Positions 5,970-9,812 of a stretch of 9,812 nucleotides of DNA are shown here, piece by piece (positions within the stretch are counted from its first letter, which is position 1; every line of letters starts with the position of its first letter). The position numbers and the translations under genes were made by a program. Where the stretch lies: NCBI GenBank assembly GCA_002495235.1, contig DAEG01000085.1, positions 1-9,812 of the forward strand. The letters run 5' to 3'. Below the pieces are notes generated by a model. It made no database searches and was not told the DNA's origin. It saw only the letters and a list, made by a program, of their open reading frames with translations. Origin of the DNA: Euryarchaeota archaeon UBA287. Lineage in GTDB: Archaea; Thermoplasmatota; UBA186; UBA287.

Positions 5970-6382
5970 AGCTTTTCATAGACACCTCGGTTTTTGTGGA
6001 CGTTCTCAGGTCAAGGCAGGTAGGATCATCGAGAGCGCTTCTTGAGAGCCTGGAGGGCGGGAATGAGGGCTTTACCTCCGTCATAACCGTAGCAGAGCTC
6101 TGCGTGGGAGCATACAGGTCATCCAGAAAAGACGCTCTGGAAAAGACACTCACACTCCTGTCACTTGTGGAGGTGATAGACCTTGACAGGGATATAGCTG
6201 CGGAGGGCGGAAGGATCTATGCCGAACTGACAGGAAAGGGCAGAGAGATAGAGCTGAACGATTGCCTGATCGCTGCAACATCCCTCTCACAGGGTATTTC
6301 AGGAATAGTGACAAGAGACCTTGAGCATTTTGGCAGGATAGAGGGCGTTGAGGCCGTGACCCCCGAGGATCTGGGCTTTTAG
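5966..6382 (+). CDS. vapC: VapC-type PIN-domain ribonuclease toxin
   Basis: A 138-residue PIN domain with all four acidic residues expected at the metal site: D6 in FIDTSVFVD, E44 in TVAELC, D99 in LNDCLIAATSL and D118 in IVTRDLEHF. VapC toxins are Mg-dependent endonucleases that usually cut tRNA or rRNA; the target here cannot be predicted. Length and order are normal and the gene looks intact. Its stop is only 9 bases from the stop codon of the converging remnant copy 4, so the toxin sits tightly against the repeat. Confidence 0.93.
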   Translation: MKLFIDTSVFVDVLRSRQVGSSRALLESLEGGNEGFTSVITVAELCVGAYRSSRKDALEKTLTLLSLVEVIDLDRDIAAEGGRIYAELTGKGREIELNDCLIAATSLSQGISGIVTRDLEHFGRIEGVEAVTPEDLGF

Positions 6383-6391
6383 TCGCAATGG

Positions 6392-6563
6392 TTATTTTCC
6401 TACGATCCCGAGGGCAGCCCTCTGAATGAACTTCAGGGATCCCAAGACAGGCACTATGCCCGATATCGCGGGCATGATAGACCGCGCTTGCACGGTCGTA
6501 ACATGCCTCCGAGACCTTCAACGATCTTCTTGGAGATTCCGGGAATGCAACGAGCCACGAAAA
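6392..6563 (-). pseudogene. Gene-end remnant, repeat copy 4
   Basis: Minus-strand reading gives FSWLVAFP, a one-base loss relative to copy 3, then GISKKIVEGLGGM. A short hairpin insert follows (6477-6502), then PAISGIVPVLGSLKFIQRAALGIVGK in consecutive codons (PAISGIV then PVLGSLKFIQ then RAALGIVGK), ending in TAA at 6392-6394. The distance from stop codon to insert is the same 87 bases as in copies 1 and 3. Removing the insert with one copy of the flanking CATG restores an open frame (GLGGM joined to PAISG), which suggests insertion into a once-coding sequence. The upper boundary is where similarity to copy 3 fades. Confidence 0.62.
6477..6502. repeat. Single-hairpin version of the array
   Basis: ATA, one hairpin (6480-6497, GACCGCGC/GCACGGTC, one mismatch, loop TT) and GTAAC occupy the same codon position as the larger arrays. 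The insert is bounded by CATG on both sides (6473-6476 and 6502-6505), and GGCATG/CATGCC can form a closing 6-bp stem. CATG may be a target duplication. Confidence 0.65.
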
Positions 6564-6633
6564 AGTGATATGCGGTCCGTTCACGTGAGCGATCAGAAGC
6601 GTCGTGACTTCTGTTCTGTGGAGCGCTGCAAGT

Positions 6634-6641
6634 TTTATATA
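6634..6641 (+). promoter_or_regulatory. TATA box of the hicBA operon
   Basis: TTTATATA, a near-ideal archaeal TATA box, lies 37 bases before the hicB ATG. Transcription would start near 6661-6665. A GAGG at 6665-6668 could serve as ribosome site. Confidence 0.65.
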
Positions 6642-6678
6642 CGAAAAGATGCATATTATGGTCTGAGGCGTAGAAAAG

Positions 6679-6885
6679 ATGAAGACTCTCACAGCAGTCC
6701 TGCATAAAGAAGAGGATATGTGGGTGGCAGAATGCCCCGAGGTGGGGACCTTCAGTCAGGGGAAGACCCTGGAGGAAGCCATAGACAATCTCAGAGAGGC
6801 AACCGAACTTTATCTGGAAGAGTTCCCTCTGAAAGAGGGCAGAAAATCGGTCATAACCACATTTGAGGTTTCTTCCGTTGCCTGA
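6679..6885 (+). CDS. hicB: HicB-type antitoxin
   Basis: A 68-residue protein of the HicB fold (partial RNase H-like). The core is unmistakable: LTAVLHKEEDMWVAECPEVG at residues 4-23, then TFSQGKTLEEAIDNLREA and TELYLEEFP. Short HicB proteins of this kind lack a DNA-binding domain and act by covering the HicA toxin. The order hicB before hicA is common in archaea. GAGG lies 10 bases before the ATG. Intact. Its stop lies inside the probable original start region of hicA. Confidence 0.92.
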   Translation: MKTLTAVLHKEEDMWVAECPEVGTFSQGKTLEEAIDNLREATELYLEEFPLKEGRKSVITTFEVSSVA

Positions 6886-6910
6886 GCTCAGAAAGGTCTC
6901 AGGCTAGACA

Positions 6911-7108
6911 GTGGTAAAGATACTATGCAATAAATTCGGCTTTGAGATGAGTGGCCGCTCAGGGAGCCACGTAAGACTCTCGAAGATCACACCAGAGGGA
7001 AAGGTCGGCACGGTTGTGCCGATGCATCGGGAGCTGAAGATAGGAACCCTGAAGGGAGTACTGAAGCTGGCAAAGATAGACCCGGATGAATTCGCCAGAT
7101 ATCTGTGA
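6911..7108 (+). CDS. hicA: HicA-type mRNA interferase toxin, N-terminus cut by an amber codon
   Basis: HicA is a small double-stranded-RNA-binding-fold ribonuclease that cuts mRNA. The body is clear: KILCNKFGFEMSGRSGSHVR with the catalytic histidine in GSHV, then a GTVVPMHRELKIGTLKGVL stretch and AKIDPDEFARYL. The usual HicA start (LPxxSGxxVVKxL) is also encoded, in frame, at 6878-6910 as LPELRKVSG-TAG-T; the TAG is at 6905-6907. So the first part of the ancestral frame, which would begin at or near a TTG at 6878 and overlap hicB, is separated by a stop. The annotated 65-residue product starts at GTG 6911 with CAGG about 7 bases upstream and lacks about 12 family residues, including the beginning of helix 1. 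It may be inactive, or TAG may be read through. Confidence 0.75.
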   Translation: MVKILCNKFGFEMSGRSGSHVRLSKITPEGKVGTVVPMHRELKIGTLKGVLKLAKIDPDEFARYL

Positions 7109-7245
7109 ACGCCAGCTCCCACAAGGAATTTTTCGGATATGCCCACGTAATCGCGCAAAGGGCATAACCAGATGAGGTTAAGATGGTGTTAATGATGCCT
7201 TTTGTCTCCGGGCACTCGCTATTGTACGCCAGCTTGCGCTCTGCT

Positions 7246-7329
7246 CTATTTCCCGAGGATCCCGAAGGCAGTTAAGCCCGCTGGTCCCGCACCCACAATA
7301 ACAACATCATGATGTTCTATCTTGATCAC
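7246..7329 (-). pseudogene. Flavoprotein minigene by internal deletion, repeat copy 5
   Basis: The minus strand from GTG at 7327-7329 reads VIKIEHHDVVIVGAGPAGL, a perfect FAD/NAD dinucleotide-binding start (GxGxxG) close to that of the intact gene upstream (HEVVIVGAGPGGL). It then runs at once into TAFGILGK and TAG at 7246-7248, which is the C-terminal end of the repeat family (compare AAFGILGR in copy 1). The junction is near 7271. The simplest reading is a paralogue that has lost everything between its first about 20 and last about 6 codons. The 27-codon frame still has a start, stop and promoter, but no catalytic part. Confidence 0.7.
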
Positions 7330-7352
7330 CCCAACAAATGTTCTTCAAAGGA

Positions 7353-7360
7353 TTTTATAA
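7353..7360 (-). promoter_or_regulatory. TATA box of the deleted flavoprotein gene
   Basis: On the minus strand this reads TTATAAAA, 23 bases before the GTG of the minigene, so the transcript would be almost leaderless. It lies in the 46-base gap after the stop of the gene at 7376-8515. Confidence 0.5.
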
Positions 7361-7375
7361 TCACAGACGCCTCAT

Positions 7376-8515
7376 TTACTCTTCATCCCCCGGCAGAGGC
7401 CCTAGCAGGATTTTAAGACCTTTAGGATAAACGAGTGGCCAGATGAAATTCATGATCAGACTATTTTTAGCCAGCTTGGACAGCAGGTTATCAATTATGA
7501 ACCTGCTTACTCTTTTCTTTATCCCGTCTGGTACGATTGCATCATAAACCAAGATAGCACTTCCAAAAGCAATATATTTCCTGTTCCATGCTGTAAACTC
7601 CCTGAACTCTTCTTTGATGCCGATGCCACAGATATCCTCCGCAGCCATCTTTCCCGTTTTGGCAGCCGCATAGATTATACCACAACCGATATCACCCCAG
7701 CCGCCTGCATCTCCTACCAGATAGATGTTCCCGTGCTTGAGACCCACAGGTTTATAGCAGACTGCCTGCGCCCTGAGCTCGTACTGTCCGGGATCTATGC
7801 CGTCCACCTCCTTGACGAACTCGTTAAACCTCTTTATCTTCTCGCTCGTGGAAAAGAACTCGGAATCCATGGAGCACAAGCAGAAAGAGATTCTGTCTTT
7901 GTAAGGATTGTACCCAGAGTAGCCGTGCCCTACAACATCAAAACTGATATATCCATGTCCAAAATCTTTCCTACCGTTGGGTACCTCATCAGGCGGTATT
8001 GGGGCTTCAACGTAAGTGGCAATAGCACTCTTTGTTTTCAAACCGAGGGCTCTTCTCACAACAGACTTTGCGCCATCAGCACCTATGAGATAGTTATAGT
8101 CTATCCTTTCCCCATTTTCTAGTTCTATATAATTTTCATCCTTATTCAGTTTGACAGCTTTCGAGCCGGGTCTTATCTCTATACCCATCCTTCTAGTCTG
8201 TTCTATCAGCCATCTGCCAAAGTCTTTGCGCTGCCATATGTAACAAACCGGGGGATCAAAAGGCACAGTTGAGTGGCTCCTGTCTGCCCAGTATATCTCG
8301 AAACCGTTCAGCGGTACATCGATCATTTCCTCCGTGATTCCGAATATAGCCATGTTGTTCGGGAACATCATGCCATGACATGTCTTGTCACCCATTTCTT
8401 TCTCGGGCAACGCTTCAAGCACTAGAACATCCTTTTTACCGTGCTTCACAAGCGTCTGCGCTGCCTTCAGGCCACCGGGGCCTGCGCCGACAATTACTAC
8501 TTCATGCTTTTCCAT
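7376..8515 (-). CDS. Geranylgeranyl reductase family FAD-dependent oxidoreductase
   Basis: A 379-residue flavoprotein. Visible landmarks: the FAD-binding Rossmann start HEVVIVGAGPGGLKAAQ (residues 4-20), the GDKTCHG segment with Cys46, which matches the conserved cysteine region of archaeal geranylgeranyl reductases, the GADGAKSVVRRALG motif at 145-158, and the GDAGGWGDIGCGIIYAA FAD motif at 268-284. The family reduces isoprenoid double bonds of archaeal lipids, or of quinone and tocopherol precursors elsewhere; some members have other substrates, so the reaction here is open. The hydrophobic end (SLIMNFIWPLVYP) may touch the membrane. I chose ATG 8513-8515 because AAGGAG sits 8 bases upstream; a GTG at 8524 would leave no room for a ribosome site. 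The upstream gene ends at 8521 in the same operon. Confidence 0.9.
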   Translation of the reverse strand: MEKHEVVIVGAGPGGLKAAQTLVKHGKKDVLVLEALPEKEMGDKTCHGMMFPNNMAIFGITEEMIDVPLNGFEIYWADRSHSTVPFDPPVCYIWQRKDFGRWLIEQTRRMGIEIRPGSKAVKLNKDENYIELENGERIDYNYLIGADGAKSVVRRALGLKTKSAIATYVEAPIPPDEVPNGRKDFGHGYISFDVVGHGYSGYNPYKDRISFCLCSMDSEFFSTSEKIKRFNEFVKEVDGIDPGQYELRAQAVCYKPVGLKHGNIYLVGDAGGWGDIGCGIIYAAAKTGKMAAEDICGIGIKEEFREFTAWNRKYIAFGSAILVYDAIVPDGIKKRVSRFIIDNLLSKLAKNSLIMNFIWPLVYPKGLKILLGPLPGDEE

Positions 8516-8520
8516 TTTTT

Positions 8521-9812
8521 TCACTCCTTGTATTGATTTTTTATCAGATCATAAAAATCGATCTGTTTTATATCCTCAATCAATCCGGATTTATTCTCCT
8601 TTATAAAATCCAAAAGCATGGGTGTGTATCTGGGCAGACTTGCAAGCAACCCGAATGCGTCTTTCATACTGTTTGAGAATATGATCTCAGTAATTCGGCG
8701 AGTAAGTCTGTAGCTTCCATCTTTAAATTCCCGGTCAAGTATCCTAGATATCGGCTTTGCGGCATTGAAAACTATATCGTTTCCAGAGGCCACTAAAGAG
8801 ATGAGTCTGGGCATCAAAAAGTTGAGTATCGAGTCTGGATGGAGTTTGTGCTCATTTAAACGTTTTTTATAGTTCTGCAGAGACTGTTTGGAATAATCTG
8901 TGTTTTCAATGGCCGAGATGGCAGTATAAGCCGCGTCTATGCCGTAAACCAATCCTGGCACCATCCCATCACCGAGAGCGCACAATCCCTGACGAGCAGC
9001 ATCACCAACCATTAACAGGTTGTCGCCGTAAGGCTCCTCTTCTACTGCGGAGGGTATTATAGTCCAGATTTCTTTTGTCTTTTTTGCTTCTTTCAGTTTA
9101 GGCCTTAATTCTTCAAATTTGTCCCATGCGGGTGTTGTATAGCTTTTACAAAATTCCTTTAAATCGAAACCGAATGGCAGAGGATTTGGCAGCGGATTCT
9201 TTTTGTGCATAGGAGTCATTATCCATGCAGAGTTCTCGACCGTTTTTTCATCGATGTATTCTGAAAGCATGGCCATGAAATCAATGCCATTGCCCAGTGG
9301 CCCGCCCCTGTTCACCGTAGTCAATTCGCGTTTCAAATCAATATCAAAATCTTTAGGATCACATCCTTCACACCTGTAACCATGGGAAGCAAACAGGAGT
9401 TTCATATTCAGAGGCTTGCCAAGCATTCTGGAAGGTTCCCTTAACGAACCTGAAGCATCTATGAGAATTTTTGCTTTGACCAGTTCATCGTCTGAAAGCT
9501 TCAGGATCACTTTCCCCTCCTTCCTTTCCGCATCAGTGACGCTTTTCTGAACTATATCCAGATTCTTTGGCGTCATACCAAGCAGGTGTTCTTCAACATC
9601 TCTGCCTTGCACTCTATAACCGAAAGGTGGGTTTTTCTTGCCGAAGGGCAGATAAACAGGCTCTCTGTTTGGGTAAACAAGGGATATATTATAGATGGGC
9701 ACTTCTCTCCCAAGCTCTTTGATATCTATCCCTTCCTTGTTCAGTATAGATGAGCCTTTCCCACAGAATGCAACTCTGGCATAGGTGTCAGAGGGTACTT
9801 TCCTCCGATCCA
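8521..9812 (-). CDS. Geranylgeranyl reductase family oxidoreductase, N-terminus outside the window
   Basis: The frame is open to the window edge, giving 429 visible residues. It begins DRRKVPSDTYARVAFCGKG, so about 35 residues holding the GxGxxG motif are missing. Landmarks in visible numbering: AFCGKG with the family cysteine near 16, the GYRVQGRDVEEHLL segment near 65-78, LIDASGS near 116-122 (ASG instead of the more usual ADG), a CEGC pair at 147-150, and the FAD motif MVGDAARQGLCALGDGMVPG starting near 267. A GTG at 9702 could be mistaken for the start, but coding similarity continues above it. It is only distantly similar to the next gene, so the two are not a recent duplication. They may form a two-subunit or two-step system; substrate unknown. 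Confidence 0.88.
   Translation of the reverse strand, partial: DRRKVPSDTYARVAFCGKGSSILNKEGIDIKELGREVPIYNISLVYPNREPVYLPFGKKNPPFGYRVQGRDVEEHLLGMTPKNLDIVQKSVTDAERKEGKVILKLSDDELVKAKILIDASGSLREPSRMLGKPLNMKLLFASHGYRCEGCDPKDFDIDLKRELTTVNRGGPLGNGIDFMAMLSEYIDEKTVENSAWIMTPMHKKNPLPNPLPFGFDLKEFCKSYTTPAWDKFEELRPKLKEAKKTKEIWTIIPSAVEEEPYGDNLLMVGDAARQGLCALGDGMVPGLVYGIDAAYTAISAIENTDYSKQSLQNYKKRLNEHKLHPDSILNFLMPRLISLVASGNDIVFNAAKPISRILDREFKDGSYRLTRRITEIIFSNSMKDAFGLLASLPRYTPMLLDFIKENKSGLIEDIKQIDFYDLIKNQYKE
8524..8529 (-). promoter_or_regulatory. Ribosome binding site deciding the 8515 start
   Basis: AAGGAG on the minus strand, inside the last codons of the upstream gene, 8 bases from ATG 8515. Translation of the two flavoproteins is probably coupled. 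Confidence 0.65.

Noticed and set aside
2381..7271. Integron cassette row with attC sites
   Set aside because: The TA row between structured repeats invites this, but no integrase gene is seen, the repeats are coding-derived, and the hairpins lack the paired core sites of attC.
7733..8122. Plus-strand frame of 129 codons
   Set aside because: Antisense shadow of the intact reductase-family gene at 7376-8515.

Overview
The window looks archaeal, most likely a methanogenic euryarchaeon. The evidence is TATA-box promoters a short way upstream of genes, several starts with little or no leader, heavy AGG/ATA codon use in the G+C-richer part, and a pair of geranylgeranyl-reductase-family flavoproteins typical of archaea. 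A Methanothrix-like host is my guess and is not proven by anything here.

Layout. (1) 1-1777: the end of an ABC exporter operon (ATPase plus FtsX/MacB-type permease), followed by a T-rich terminator. (2) 1778-2380: about 600 bases with no gene I can support, containing a hairpin that resembles an IS200/IS605-type element end and a 25-base palindrome. (3) 2381-7329: an accessory block in which four toxin-antitoxin (TA) modules of four different families alternate with five direct copies of a decayed gene end: copy 1, RelBE-like, copy 2, AbiE, copy 3, VapBC, copy 4, HicBA, copy 5. All five copies read on the minus strand. (4) 7376-9812: two overlapping minus-strand flavoprotein genes of the geranylgeranyl reductase family, more A+T-rich than the left part. 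The upstream one runs off the window.

Read on the minus strand, the repeats are coding remnants. Four or five copies keep a similar C-terminal peptide (for example GSLKFIQRAALGIVGK-stop) at constant spacing. Copy 3 extends into a stretch that looks like the C-terminal part of a reductase-type flavoprotein. Copy 5 joins an intact flavoprotein N-terminus (VVIVGAGPAG) directly to the same C-terminal end. Copies 1, 3 and 4 are interrupted at the same codon by an insert of perfect or near-perfect short hairpins joined by alternating TATA and GTATAC linkers. The stems show compensatory changes, and the modules are shuffled in order between copies while being far better conserved than the gene remnant around them.

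Two TA genes look damaged. The AbiEii nucleotidyltransferase toxin has a frameshift just before its GGT motif, and hicA has an in-frame amber codon in its N-terminal region, with a GTG restart just after. The antitoxin of each pair is intact. The most interesting candidates for something new are the regular alternation of TA modules with a repeated gene end, and the shuffling hairpin modules inside that end.
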